From Ulota crispa (taxonomy: Eukaryota; Streptophyta; Bryopsida; Orthotrichales; Orthotrichaceae), in NCBI GenBank assembly GCA_963920765.1, contig OY987242.1:1882289-1946288 (forward strand): 64,000 nt of DNA, given 5' to 3'. The notes beneath the pieces are model-generated. The model was not told the origin of the DNA. It searched no databases and saw only the letters and a list, made by a program, of their open reading frames with translations. The translations under genes were made by a program, and so were the position numbers. Positions 21,954 through 35,103 of the stretch are shown here, piece after piece. Position 1 is the stretch's first letter. Every line of letters starts with the position of its first letter.

Positions 21954-24375
21954 TATCACATGGTTGGAGGTTGGAACCGGTGGTTTATAAATTGGAGTGT
22001 GATGGGATGAAATTTAGAGGGATAAAAATTTTAAAATTTTAAAAATTTAAAATCCAATTTGGTTTAGAAACTGCTATCCCTTCACTTGCATAAGCAATAC
22101 GTGTGTCTATGAACCATAATCTAGAATGTAAATATTTTAAGCTCTAGGTTTTGCTATGTCCCTTGGCCTTGAGCTATTTGAGGATTACATATAATATTTA
22201 GTGCAAAACCTCCAAAATCCAAGTGAATTAATAATTTGCAAAAAAATATGGCACTTGTGTTCATAAATCAATTGCACATGAAGAGATAACATTATTCATA
22301 TAGTAGCAAGGCTAACTAAGATATGAGAATTCATGTGTGAATCCATTTCATCACAAAGATGGCCTATAGCACTTGGACAAAGACTTGAATCATGCAAACT
22401 CATAAAGAATGGTCCTTTGAGCTCTAATCCTTTATTGAGCTCTAATTTATAACTTATTGTATTTGTTTCTTTACATGGAATTACATAGTAGGTTGGCACC
22501 TTGGCTCTATGGTTAAATGATTTCATGACACAATAAATCCATTCAAAACATTAGAATTGATTTTAGAAAATAAGCCAATTACAATGCATGTAGATGTAAT
22601 AATCAAAATAAGAGTGTGAAAATTGAATTGAATCTAGAAAATGAATGATAGGTTCTTGTTAAACTGTATGCAATTTTCAAATTTTAAAAAGAAAATCATA
22701 TACATTGTAAGAGTTGCTCTATTATTATTCTAGTTTTTTTCACATTCCTTGTAGATATGGTTTATATTTGAAGCAAAGCTTCATCCTCTTTGGTTAAATG
22801 CCATCAAAAAAATGCATGAAGAAGACTAGGTGGAGATTGGTGGTACCACTCTTTGATACTAAAATATGGTGGCACTTGGTTTTAATAATGAAACTATATG
22901 CTCGTGCCCAAGTTAGGATGGTTCTTTTTTTAATGTATACATCAAAATCAAAAAAATGAAAAAAAGCCAATTATCTCTATAAGAGATTAAATGACCATTC
23001 TATGGTTTTTACTCATCTTTAATATAGATTATAGCTATAGCCTTGATTTTCAAGTTGGATAAGCATGTATGACTATTTAACCTTAAGAGCAAATTAGGAA
23101 ATCCAATCCTCAACCTAGAAAAGTAAAATTAAATAACTAATACTTTACATACTAAAGAATAAAATTAGACAAGTACTGAACATATAACAAATAAAACAAA
23201 GCATAGATTTTCTTTTCAAAAATCTTGGAGACTAAATGAAAATAAGTTGCATTATTTTGAATTTTTAAAGTTTTCTTTTTTCTTTTTACTTAGCAAGTTT
23301 TTGTCTATACAATTACATATAGAGGTAAATGAGAAAACTTAGGAAATCATGGTGAGCTTTTAAAAGCCTAAGATTGGATATTTGAAAAGTAATTTTGTGG
23401 GCTTTACACCTTCAAACTCACTTCTTTGGTTGTGTTAATGTTCCTAACTTCATTGTTCACCTTGTTTACCTTTCATTCTTTACCTTGTTTACCTTGCAAT
23501 GTCATAAATGTTACTTTGGTAACTAGCAAAATTCAAAAGCTTTGCAATAAAGACAAAACTCATATTTTTCTATGAACAAGGCTTCCAAAGGGATAGTGAA
23601 ATTCATTATAAAAAAACCAAGTATTTAAAAAATACAATGTTTTGAATAAAATGTAATTGTATTTTGTTATTTAACAATGTTTGTTTGTTTGGTAAAATTG
23701 TCACCTTCACTTTCACATTGCAATCCAAGATCAATTTAAATATGACAAATTAAAAGAAGGTTTATATTTTTCAAAAGCTTTTGATTTTAATTTTAAGAGA
23801 TTTATAGTTGTAGATTAGTACTATTCTGCTTTAAAACATGATTTAGCATATGTACTACCTTGGTCTTCTAATGTTAATGATACTTTGATCAAAATATCAC
23901 ATATAATATAAGGCTTTAGAAATACCATTCTTCAAATCTATGATACAAAAAACTATTATTTAGGAGATATCCCACAAACTGATCATTCTTGCAATCTCAA
24001 GAAGGCTCTCAATAAAAAAAATGTTCTTTATAACAAAGTTTCCAAAACGTTAATGGAGCAAAGAAACCTATGTATTTTATAATTGTTTACTCTTGTCCAA
24101 ACTCAACTTTGGCCAATTCATACTACTTGAGTATGAAATTTGAGTGGCAAATTCAACAAAATCCTTACAACAAAAAATACAGTCTTCACATTTACCTCAT
24201 TGCAACACAAATGTTTTACACTAAAGGCCACAATCTCTAATTTCTTTTTTTGAAATTTTACTAGTTGTTGCTTATATTTTTGTATAAATAAACCATTTCT
24301 TTCAAACTCATCAAACTTATCGTAATGAAAGATCATTCAGTATTGCTTTTACTGGATGAAATTATTTTGACGAGA
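21954..24375. other. AT-rich intergenic DNA, nothing recognised
   Basis: About 2.4 kb of low-GC sequence follows the unrecognised gene. Any polyadenylation region of that gene would lie at its start. I see no further gene, RNA or element ends. Confidence 0.45.
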
Positions 24376-25133
24376 TGTCACCCTGTTCATTATCCAAGTA
24401 AGGAGGCGGGGAGTGGGGACGCCAAAAGCTTAAGATCCTGATATTGCTCCCGGATATCACAGTCCTTCGGGATAACGATACCGGGTCTCCCGTATACCCG
24501 GGTGCAAGATGCCGGATGCCCAGTATACCCGGATCGGCAGTGGGTCTTCAGAGCGTTTGCCAGCCATTGTGATTCTGCACTTTCACCTGCTCGTTGATAA
24601 GCACTAAACAGCAGCTTGGCCTCATCTGATCAGATTCGGGTGTTCCTGTTTTGCTTTCTGTTGAATTTTCAGTTGTTGTTAGTGTGTTGAGGAGACAGAG
24701 CGAGGTGTGATTTGGAGCTCTCATTTGGAGTATTCCTCGCATTTATTGAGGCGGTTTGAAGCTTTCATTACAATTCTTAGATTTTGAGAGGTGGCTCATT
24801 CTGAGTAAAGTGTTTGTGAGATTGTGAAGAGTTTGCGATTACTTATCTTGCTCAGTTGCAATCAATTGCGCCCCTCTCTTCTCATCGTCACACCAACCAT
24901 CAAGCTGAGTCTAGGTGTAGTTGATCAGTGACGGAGGGATTATTGAGATTTTAGGGTTGTGAGGTAGTTGCTGCGAGAGACCTCAGTGTTTTACGGTGAC
25001 CATTTTGATTGCAATGCGCCGTTGCAGATAAATTTTTGGAAGTTTTCTCCTACTTCCTTCGTGTGGGATTGTTCTGGATTTTGTGGAGTTGCAATTCATT
25101 GCTGGTGGTGGGGTTTTGAGAGGCGAAGAAGCG
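24376..25133 (+). promoter_or_regulatory. Upstream region and 5' leader of RBFA
   Basis: GC content rises sharply at ~24400. A cluster at 24460-24535 has GTATACCCGG twice (24492-24501 and 24523-24532) plus CCCGGATATC and GATACCGGG. The stretch from ~24780 to the ATG at 25134 is T/G-rich without introns I can define and is probably 5' UTR. I see no convincing TATA box. Confidence 0.35.
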
Positions 25134-27866
25134 ATGGCGGCCATGGTGGTGGCCTCGAGCACGGCGGTGGGGATGAGTGCCGTTTGGAGGAGGGATACGG
25201 GCCCTTGTTCTTCTTCGTTCACCGCCAGGCTACCGCTCCAGGTGCTCGTGACGACGAGCCGGAAGAATTTGGTACGTGATGATTCTGTCTTGCCTCGGTG
25301 CATTCTCAACCTTAATCTGTTGCAAACTCGTTTTTTGCTAAGGTATTCACACCATAATAATGGCGAACCTAATTGCGGCTCTTAGAGCGCTGAGCATATT
25401 GCATTACTAGAATGCTCAGATTCTAAGTACTTCTTTAGCAAATGTAAGAGGATACTATACGCAAAAGTTTCAAGAGTTTAATGGTTTGTCATTAAAGGAT
25501 CAAGAGGTCTGCTGTTGATGTGGTATACTTTTGCAATAATTTCTCATTTACCAAGATTTGGGAGGGTCGCCATTAGCTGCTCTGCTTGGACGGGACATTC
25601 TGCTGAGAGCAAAGCTGGCTCTTTGGTCATTTCGTGTCATGACACGGACAGGTGGTGTTTTACTGTTTTCTCTTTGCTGCTGTCTTTGGCTGTCTTAAGC
25701 TAGGAGGACGCCCAAAACCATCACCTTTGATTCATTGGTCAGATTTTCAAAATGTTCTTTAGAGCAATGGGACGAGGATTTCAACGCACAAAAGGAGTGC
25801 GTTGTTTGGAAATCACATGCAAAAGCTATCATGAAGGTTTAAAGTCTTATTGGTAGATGATTAAAGCAGATGTTTAGTTGGTCTGTAACCCATTGTCTAA
25901 GCTTTAAGGGTAGCTTCTCAGGGAAACTTGCAGCGCATGTTTTTCCTAAGGCAGGGAATGCTATCTGTGTCCAATTGTGTAGGAGACGGGATTAGGTCCC
26001 TCGTGATATTAGTACTCTCTACCTTATATCTACAAGGGGAACGGTTGGTTGGATTGAGATTTGATACCAAAAATAGGGCGATGTTGGAATCTACAGTTGT
26101 CGAGGCTTACCTCATCCGGTAGTAGTTACGCACCAATTCAGAAGGTGGCTTTCTGTCCTCCGAGGTTGCAGACATAGCAAGTTAACTCCAACCTCGAATG
26201 CAAACCCTAATGTCCAGCTTTGGAACATGAGCAAAGAGTCTTCATCACAGCTCGTTCTGAACCGTGTGTGGATGGGGAATGTGAGCAGGTAGTTTGTATG
26301 GCGCATCCAAGGCGTGTGAAGATGGTGCAGCAGCAGATTCATAGGGAGTTAGCCGATATGCTTTTACATGACACCGTGCTACAACAGGCTATTGTCCCAG
26401 AGGCTGGTCTCGGTGCTGATATGTACCTGTCGTCTATGGCCACTATCAGCGATGTCGAAATTTCTAAAGACTTGCAGGTTTTTGCTTTCGCTTCTTTCTT
26501 TGATGTTTTTGAAGCATGGGTTTGTACAGTTCGTGCAAATATAGCAGCATTGGTTTATATCTCGTCGGGTTTGAGCACAGCTATCCGCGAGGTTTAAAAA
26601 CAAGGGATATTATTTGCATCAGTGTTAGCATTTTGATCATTATGGAGGAGAGCGCTTCGATTAGGAGATCGCTATAGAGCTCTGGAAAGACCACTCTGTG
26701 TAGGTGAGTCGAATTCTGTTGAGACCTAATTTATATCACTATGTATGAATTTTCATATGCAGTCATTGAACGTGGGATATTGTAGACCCCTGTAGACAAC
26801 CGGTTTCCATTTAACGATGATTGGCATACAAGTTTAGCCACGTTAAGCTTACACTCAACTTGCTAGTTTATGTATATACGAGTTGCTGTTGGCAACTGGA
26901 GTCAGTATAGGAGACGGGAGCAGGTCTTTTAAACTGTTTTTGTTTCCTTTGCCTTGTTCTCAATGAAGTCACCAACATGTCACAGTGGCGTTTGAAATTG
27001 TGGCTGGAGGAACGTTTTTTCAATGAGGACCTTTCTCCTGGTAGAGAGACTCACTACTTGAATACGTACAGGTTGCAAAAGTTTTTATATCTATTTATGG
27101 GGACGAAAGAGAGCAGGAGATAGCACTGGAAGGATTGAAGTCAAAAGCGAAATACGTGCGCATGGGGTTGGGCAAGCGGATGAGTTTACGTATGACACCA
27201 GAGGTTCGCTTTGTGAAAGATGAGTCCTTGGAAAGAGGAAGCAGAGTAAGTTCTTTTCGCCCTATCATCATATCTCTCAGGGTCGCTTTAGGTTTAAGTT
27301 TTAGGCTCGTTTCTTCGACCTCTGCAATCACATAACACTGGTGGTCCTTAATACTGTAATTCCGTAGCCTATTGTATTGTATAGCCATTTCCCCTGGCCA
27401 GTCGTATTACGAACGCAAAGCTGTGGCATTTGCGTCTGCCACTTGTTTTGCTGATTTAGGTATTCTTTTCTGATTTAGTCTGTGCTTAATTTTCTACTAA
27501 TGTTCACCTAATCTCATTCAGATGGAATTACATTGGATCTGGTGCTAACTTGGCAATTGGATTGTTCAGGTTCTCGACCTTCTCGACAGGGTTAAGCAGG
27601 ACCGGGAACGGAAGGCGAGTGGGGATACTTCTCCAAGCCAGCTCATTACTCCTGTAGATGACGATGAAGATTTCGATCTCGATCTCGAAGAGAAAGATGA
27701 GACGCCAATCTCTTCGAAGCCGAAGAAGAAGACGAAAGCCAAGGGACCTTCCAAAACTACTGCCAAAAAAGTAGCAGCGGACGATGACGATGTTGTTGAT
27801 TGGGATGATGAAGAATTTAGGGATCTTGATTTTAATGACGATGAGAACATCATATTCATCAAGTAA
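25134..27866 (+). CDS. RBFA: Ribosome-binding factor A, chloroplast-targeted
   Basis: RbfA binds the small ribosomal subunit and helps mature the 16S rRNA 5' end; the plant form works in plastids. The four exons are 25134-25271, 26289-26477, 27072-27245 and 27570-27866. All junctions are phase 0 with GT-AG, giving 265 residues. Residues 1-46 (exon 1) are Ala/Ser/Val-rich with few acidic residues, as expected for a transit peptide. Residues ~52-167 form the RbfA KH-type domain: HPRRVKMVQQQIHRELADML, then TISDVEISKDLQ, VAKVFISIYGDE, GLKSKAKYVRMGLGKRM and TPEVRFVKDESLERGSR. Residues 168-265 are a charged tail with Asp/Glu runs and a Lys-rich patch around KPKKKTKAK, typical of plant extensions rather than the bacterial core. 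The start at 25134 is the first ATG that leads into the transit peptide; an in-frame ATG three codons later is also possible. The gene looks intact, and TFIIS follows 1.1 kb downstream on the same strand. Confidence 0.93.
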
Positions 27867-28948
27867 ATTTATTTTATCCTGTGCATGTTCCTACGTCCGG
27901 TAAGATTTTTGGAGTCTCCTGCCCTCTTTGCTAGTTTTCCTCAGTACCATCGGTTTGCCATTCTACAGTAGGGTTCAATGTTCTCTATTTGTTGGCACTA
28001 GTGCCGTAGTTTGCCGAGCTGTGGTGACATTATTGATGGGCCCTGAATGTCAATTTAATAGAATGCTCTAGGAGAAGTTCAGGAATTGCGAGGGTACCAG
28101 TTCCACAAGCCCAATGATAACGTAGTAGTTTTTTGCTTCGTCAAGAATCTTATACCTGTTGGTAACGAATAGAAAAAATAACTCACCTTATTAGCCAGTA
28201 TGATTCTCACAGGCTGGGTATGGCAACCGGGAAATGTAAGTCACAGAATAACCAGACATGTCCACTCTGACTAAGGACTGTTAGAATGCGAGACATGTGT
28301 TCCAGAGTAAGATGCAATTTTCGAGTAATATTTCAATTCACTACACAAGGGTTAGCATTTCCAACAACAAGCAGAGATTCGGAATTGCGCAAAGCTCAAA
28401 AAGGAAAGAAGGAAGAGAATCTGGTAGGTGAAGCTGCGCACTCTGATACCTGTCACCCCTTACTACACTGATGTTGCTGGGTTTCGTAAACCTCGACTTT
28501 TCAAACTGGCAATCTTAATCATGGCAGCCATTGCAATGTTGCACTCGTTGTGGTGAAGTGGGAATCTGCGCTTTTGCCCGTGATTGTAGCCCCAGCACTT
28601 GGGATTCCACGAGAGACAAGTGTTAGTCCCAAAAACCTTCCTGGTTAACTACCCTAGGTACTCAATAGCTTGGCCAAGGGATAAATAAAAAATAATGAAA
28701 GCCAAGAAGTTAGTTGCCGCAGCCTCCTTGTGCACGCCAAGGGTGATCCCTGGCTTCTCCCTCTTCCTCGCCCCCTCGCTGTTCTGTCGTCACCTCCATG
28801 CACATGCTGTTCCTGCTTCGTGAGGGAGTCATCTGGTGAGACGTAAATTTCAACAACAGCAGCACAGCCTGTTTACGTGTTTACGAGTGAGAAAGCGTTG
28901 CAAGTGGAGGCTAACCGCGTCTTAGATGTTAATAGCGAAGAGGGGAGC
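27867..28948. other. Intergenic region between RBFA and the TFIIS locus
   Basis: This should contain the RBFA 3' UTR and the TFIIS promoter and leader. A pyrimidine-rich stretch lies at about 28735-28800. No element ends or extra gene are recognised. Confidence 0.4.
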
Positions 28949-30383
28949 ATGGCAGAGGCGGAGCTGCTGGAGTTGTTTGAAAAAGCCAACGCAGCTGCTC
29001 GGAAGGCCTGTCATGTTGCTGATGGAGACGACGACGCTGCCGTGGTGGATGCGAGCGCGGAGGCACGCTGCACGGATGCGTTGCGCGCCATCAGCACCAT
29101 GGACGTCTCCACTGCCCTCCTCTTGTCCACTCAGGTACCCTCATCAAGTCTCTTCCTGTCACTTGCAATTGGGTCCTCCCCCACGGCTCGCTCGTCTATA
29201 ACTTCACATGTATTGAATCAGAATATTTTTTTAGTCACTCGTGCTGCCCTGCTTCCAAAACAACGTAATAATCTATGTGCTAAGCCACTCAATTGAGAGC
29301 CTTCACCAATGTAGGGCAACCCTGCATGGTGTCGTAAGCATGGGCCTTTCATTGATGGGGGCAACGAGATGAAATCTGCAGTTTGTTCCATAATCATATA
29401 GAACTAATTAAGAACATGGCCCCACTTGACGCTGAAAGCTTGACCTACATTCCAGTTTTATTCTCATTTCGTCACTCCTGTAAGTGAAATGCGTCGTCGT
29501 ACATCGTTGCAGTTTCTGGATATACATTATCCTTTCTGGAGTTCTTTATGCAATTTTAGTGAGATTAATCGAAGTCTACGTCTTCGTCACATCGAGAATC
29601 CAAGCGGTCTCGCACAACCGGTCTTGCTCCTCATTTTTTATGCACTGCGGTTGAGACGAGTTGAGGACTCGGGTGACAACTTCCAATTTCGGGTGCATAC
29701 ATATTCATTAACATTTCTTTCAAAGGCAAGTTCTATGGCCTACCCTAATGAGACCCATTGCTGTATGGTCACTCTCAAATTTCTCAATTTCATATAAATT
29801 GATTGAGCGTCACCTCAACAGTTAATATCATTCTATTATACTAACAAACACTCACAACGTGGATATCTTTCAAGGCAGGAGTCTTGAGACCTACATCTCT
29901 GTTAGCCCTAGTTTTTGTAAAATTTTGTGCAATGCTCTCATATCATTACCAACTCGTTCAGGAGGGTTGGTGCCTTTTGTGAACAGTGCTGGTTTCTGTT
30001 TTCTCAAGGTTACGCTTTTGAAAATTATAAAAAAGATGCCACCTTTAGGGAACAACACCTTGCCTTGCTGAATAATTACATCACCCCAACAGAACAGAAC
30101 TGACAAGAATCGAAGGTGGCAGGTAGGCAAGCGACTGAGGAAGCTCACCAAGCATTCATCCATGAAAATCTCCAAGTCAGCGCAAGAGTTACTGCAGGAC
30201 TGGAGAAAGGTGGTATCGGTGGAAGCGAATGCCTCCGACAGCAAGAATCCGGCTTCAAGGAAAGCATCCTCAAACGGCAACACTACGGACGTGGCACCTG
30301 CAAATGTCAAGCTCCAAGTGAAGAGCACCAAAGTGACACAAGTGAAGATGGAGGTGAAAGTGACCAAAGTGAGCGTGGTGTCG

Positions 30384-30407
30384 ACGACGACGACGACGAC
30401 GACGACG
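30384..30407 (+). repeat. (ACG)8 trinucleotide repeat in TFIIS exon 2
   Basis: Eight consecutive ACG codons encode a Thr run in the linker between domains I and II. Its length may vary between individuals. Confidence 0.95.
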
Positions 30408-30728
30408 AGCACCGTGTCGTCCAGTGCCGTCACGGGGTGCGGGACACGGCAGTTTGGGCCCATCCCGAGAGCAGCAGGAGACAGCGCCAGCAGGGACAGG
30501 ATTCGAGAGATGCTGGTGGACGGTCTGGGCAAAGTTTGCACGGAGGCCACGGGCGATGACCTGGCCCAGGCCCAGGCGGTGAACGTGGTGAACGTGGCCG
30601 TGGCGGTGGAGAACGCTCTGTTCGCCAAGCTGGGACTCTCCAAAGGCAAGGAGAAAGCCAAATACAGGTTCCTCCGCTCCCCCCTTCACTTCACTTGTCT
30701 CATGCTTTCCCAGCCTCCTTCACTACTA

Positions 30729-30989
30729 GGGAAAATTTCATGGATACCCCTGAAGTTTGTGATATTTACATAGATACCCCTGCTTCTTCAGAAATTGCAC
30801 AAATACCTTTGGACCATAATTTATAGGCATTTATTTGTTGTGCTTGTACTTCTTTGATGACCAATGTTGAAGAAGGGAATGTAATAACGTCTCAAAATTT
30901 TTAGTCCAAGGGTATTTGTGCAATTTCTGAAAAAGCAGGGGTATCTATGCAAATATCACAAACTTCAGGGATATACATGAAGTTTTCCA
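30729..30989. mobile_element. Mutator-like MITE, copy 2 (TFIIS intron 2)
   Basis: It begins GGGAAAATTTCATGGATACC and ends with the inverted equivalent through AAGTTTTCCA. The 9-bp duplication TCACTACTA (30720-30728) versus TTACTACTA (30990-30998) has one mismatch. The inner TIRs share AGAAATTGCACAAATACC-like blocks. It starts 62 bp after the exon 2 donor. Confidence 0.88.
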
Positions 30990-31140
30990 TTACTACTAAC
31001 ATGGTTGATCTGTAACCTCAGAAACCATGGGTTTTTTTTCTCCCTAATCTCTTCTAAATTTAGACAAAGTTCAAGCACGTCATTTGAATGTTGTATGCAA
31101 TAGATATAAGAGGTTAAACTTTGAGTGGCAGATTTTTTAA

Positions 31141-31471
31141 GGGAAAATTTGATGGATATCTTTGAAGTTTGCAATTTTTGTAGATATGCCCTTCGTTCTT
31201 CAGAAATTGCACAAACGCCCTTGAATCACAATTTTCAAGCATTTGTTTTGTTGTGCATGCCACTTCCTTCTCCCTTTGTGCGCACACTAGTCCTTTCTTG
31301 TTGTATTTGCACTTCATCTTCCTTCAACATTGGTTGTGAATGAAGTGGTGTGCACAACAAAACAAAAGCTCAAATATTATATATAATTGTGCAAATTTTG
31401 AAATACCAAAGGCATCTGTACACATATTGCAACTTAAGAGGTATTGAGAGAGGTATCCATCAAAGTTTCCC
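31141..31471. mobile_element. Mutator-like MITE, copy 3 (TFIIS intron 2)
   Basis: It begins GGGAAAATTTGATGGATATC and ends GGTATCCATCAAAGTTTCCC. The exact 9-bp duplication ATTTTTTAA is at 31132-31140 and 31472-31480. Same family as 19246 and 30729. Confidence 0.92.
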
Positions 31472-31480
31472 ATTTTTTAA

Positions 31481-34400
31481 ACGAGTATACTAATTTGAAT
31501 GTCCTAGAATTGAACATTTTACAATGAGTGTTGGACATTCTCAATGAGTATCTATTTATCGTTTGAAATTAGTGGGGCATGCTTATGCTTATGACATGTG
31601 CTTACATTTGGGTTTACTTACCTTAATCATGACGTTATTTAGCTAAAACAAGATATTCACCGAAAACAAATGATTAGAGGTCAATGTTTGTTGAATTGGG
31701 ACCTTAGCGAATACAGGCCAACAAGTGACATTTGTTTTAGCTACACTATTCATAGACGACACCACATCTTTGTGAGTGGATAGTGTTATTGTTCATTGAT
31801 TAGCAATTACTATGCATTAAGAAGAGAAAATGAAAATGAACATTAGCTTGTCAATGTTTAAGCCAATTGCCTACATGACCAAGGTTTGTTATGTTTAAAA
31901 CCATGTAATGTAGAATTGAGAATTGCATACAACATGTTATGGCTTACCTTGAATGTATATTAGCCCAAGTAATGGAGCAATGAGGTTGTGGCATGTGTTC
32001 ACCATAAGCCATAGTAGATTACATGCAATGCTTGTCCTCACATAACCATCTAAAAATAGGATTGAACATGAACAATTGCACTAGGTCTTATATTCATTTT
32101 ATATGAAATAAATGAGGTTACCATTTACAACATTCACAATTTTGAAAGAATAAAAAAACAAAGGAAGGAGGGTTGTAGAAAAGGAATAAGTTATTAAACA
32201 AGCTTCAAAAAGGTTTAAAAGTGTATAAATATAGAACAACTAAATAAATTATGTCAAGTATGTTTTTACTATAGAAATGTACTTTGGGTGTTATTATAAT
32301 TGACCGTTAGTTTCTAAATTAACCAGTACTATTTTGGGTCAAGCACATAAGAACAAGGATTTTTTGTTTGTATTTATTGAAACTAGACTTTTTAATAATA
32401 CTAGGCCACCTTTTCTTGACAGATGTATAAATGCATTATTAGTTAATTTGGGAAAAATCGTACAAAATGGGACTTTTGGCTTTTTTTTTTTCTAGAGAAT
32501 GCTATTGTGATGTAAAGCAGGACATGTGGTAAATATGTATAAAGTTTGATTATATTGTAATTTGTGTAAGGTGTTGTACTCTTTTTCCTTCATCTGCAAT
32601 TTTGCTCTTGATTAGTAAGGTTTTCCCGGATAAGGTTTTGATGAGGCAACAACCGCACAAGAGTGTTAGTGACTAGAGTTCATTGGAGTTTACTTTGGTA
32701 AAGGGATTCCATGGACCAATAAAAGAGAGTGGCTTTTGCCTTAGAGTTATTTTTATTTAAAGTAACTCAAGTACTAATAGTAGAGAAAGACTTTTACTTT
32801 ATGTCTTCTCTCTTTAGTATATAGGTGGAAACCTACTCGGGAAAAGATGAGATGTTTTTCATAAAACATATTACATACTCTAGGAGATGTACTTCATAAT
32901 ATATATTACATACTCCTTACTTCTAACCTCTCTTCTTGCATATTTTGTTTTTTATCTTCTTGGAGTTTTAATTTGAGAGCTGTATTTTATTTTATGGTAT
33001 ATTTCCATCTGTTGATTTGAGATAGGTTGTAGCTAGAATCCCAGTGATTTTCCAAGGCAAACTCCTCTCTACCTGACAATGCCATACTCATTGAATTGAG
33101 AATTCATTGATTGTTTTCCAATGAATTGAGATACATATCTTCTAGAAATTTGCTCTTTTTGGATAGAAAGTTCATTAACTTTTGAAATTTTGAACAACAG
33201 TTTGTTGACTAGGTTTAAGGTGACCTCCTGAATTTAAATCAAAGTGGCTATTTTGGATTAATCCATTAAGGTATGGTCGATTAATTCCTAGTCAATTTTG
33301 ACTCTTTTTAGTTTGTAGAGAGAGCACGTCAAGGAATTTGATGATGTGGCAAAGGGGATGGGTCTAGGGAATTGGAAAGTGAAGAGTTCATGACAATAAT
33401 CAGACCAATTAAAGGTGGCATGTGGCTAGAGGGTTGAAAAACTAAAAGAGTACCGGCTAAAAATACACCAATAAATGCAAAAAATGACCATAACAACTAA
33501 AGAGTGAGCGTAATTCATGACGCATAACACTAAACCCTGCAAGATACTTCCATGTGTATGGTTAGATATGTGGTAGACATTTGTATTCAATAGTTTTAAA
33601 ATTTGCCCCAAATGGCCAAACAAAGGATTGCTCACACAAAAATTGACCACTGACCTTAATGGGTTAAGGTGAGGTACAAAATGATACCCATTGTTTTCCC
33701 AAATTAATGAATAACACGTTTATAGTAGAAAGATGGAAATCTAGTACTCTGTATGTTTGTTATAGATAGACATCCTTACTATTTCTTTGAAAATTTGAAA
33801 GGTTGAAAGTATCTGTTTTAGATAATGACATGAGATACTTCAAGTGGCTACAAACAAGTGATCATAGGGAAGCTTCTTAGATCCCAAAATTTTAAGGTTC
33901 AAGATTACTACAAAATCTCTCCTAAAAGCAATGTTAAAATCATCATTCACTTCTATTTCTTATAAATTCAACCCATAGAATCTTCCAATGCATTTCTTTG
34001 AGTTTATTTTCTTAACATTTTGAAGTGAAAATTTTCACTAATAGTAAAAAAAATTGCCTAAGCTTTGAACACAAGAAAATTCCAAATCTTCTCAAAGATG
34101 AAGTTTCGCTGTTCAGACTTTCAAAGTAAAAGTTTGACTTGTATAATTTGCATACCTTGATGATATATTGAGGAAACAAATTAAGAACATGTGGTGATAT
34201 GGTATGATAAATTGATAATTACAATGATAACAATACTTCTAATAGATTTTGATAAAACAACAAAAGAAACATGTGATTTTACAAGATAACACTCCAGAGG
34301 ACGAGGTGTATAATGAAATGAAACCTAACTTACCAATCATTTTGACATGAGAATGAAAAATGGTTAACTTGGAACGGGTTTTTTTTTGAAAACGAGCAAC

Positions 34401-35103
34401 ACATACAATAATTTTTCCTTGAAGACCTTAAAACAAGCTCAAAAAATAACTCCACACTTTTGTTTCTGCTTCATCTCCTGCTAATGAAAATCCTCACAAC
34501 TTCATTTTGCTAGTAAGAAAAAAATGGCTCAAAACTCTCTTTGTTGTGGAAAGCAATTTCTTTGTAATTGGTACCATGTTTTTATAATTATATTTGTGAA
34601 GTATTTAGCTAATTTAGGACTATTTAAAGTCCAGAAATAATCTGAATGCAAATCATTTGGAGATCTCTTGGTAGCATATATTGAGTGCAACTTATTGAGA
34701 GTTGTATGTAAAACATGGGATATTTATGGAAAGTCTCAAAAGATTTGTGCAAAACATGGAGAGATTTATGCCCTTCAATGTTGGGAAATCTTGCTGTAGA
34801 CAAAGTCCAGAAGCACATTATCAGTCCAAATTTAGTTAAATACTAGCGGTTCGCGCTTGCTATGCTACGCATTCATCATTAAAAATTTATTAAGATTTTA
34901 TATATTAGATAGAATACAAAATAAAGAAGTTCAATAAAACTTCAAATTGTTATCTATGTAATATCACAAAGAGCGCAGATGTGATATTACAGAAGTCATT
35001 GTGGTTTTATTAGTATGATGACATGTTTGTTAGTTTGTATATTTCTTGGGAACTACTGTTTTGATTTTGAGTGTGGTTGGGCACTGGATGTTGGTGGGTG
35101 CAG
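31481..35103. other. Remainder of TFIIS intron 2
   Basis: 3.6 kb of AT-rich sequence without recognised exons, element termini or RNA genes. It ends in the acceptor GGTGGGTGCAG at 35103. Confidence 0.5.

Noticed and set aside
27566-27862. Ser-rich minus-strand frame of 98 codons
   Set aside because: It is the antisense of RBFA exon 4, whose Asp/Glu codons read as Ser on the other strand.
29891-30661. 256-codon minus-strand frame
   Set aside because: It is antisense to TFIIS exon 2; the plus-strand frame carries conserved TFIIS domains and fits the splice sites.
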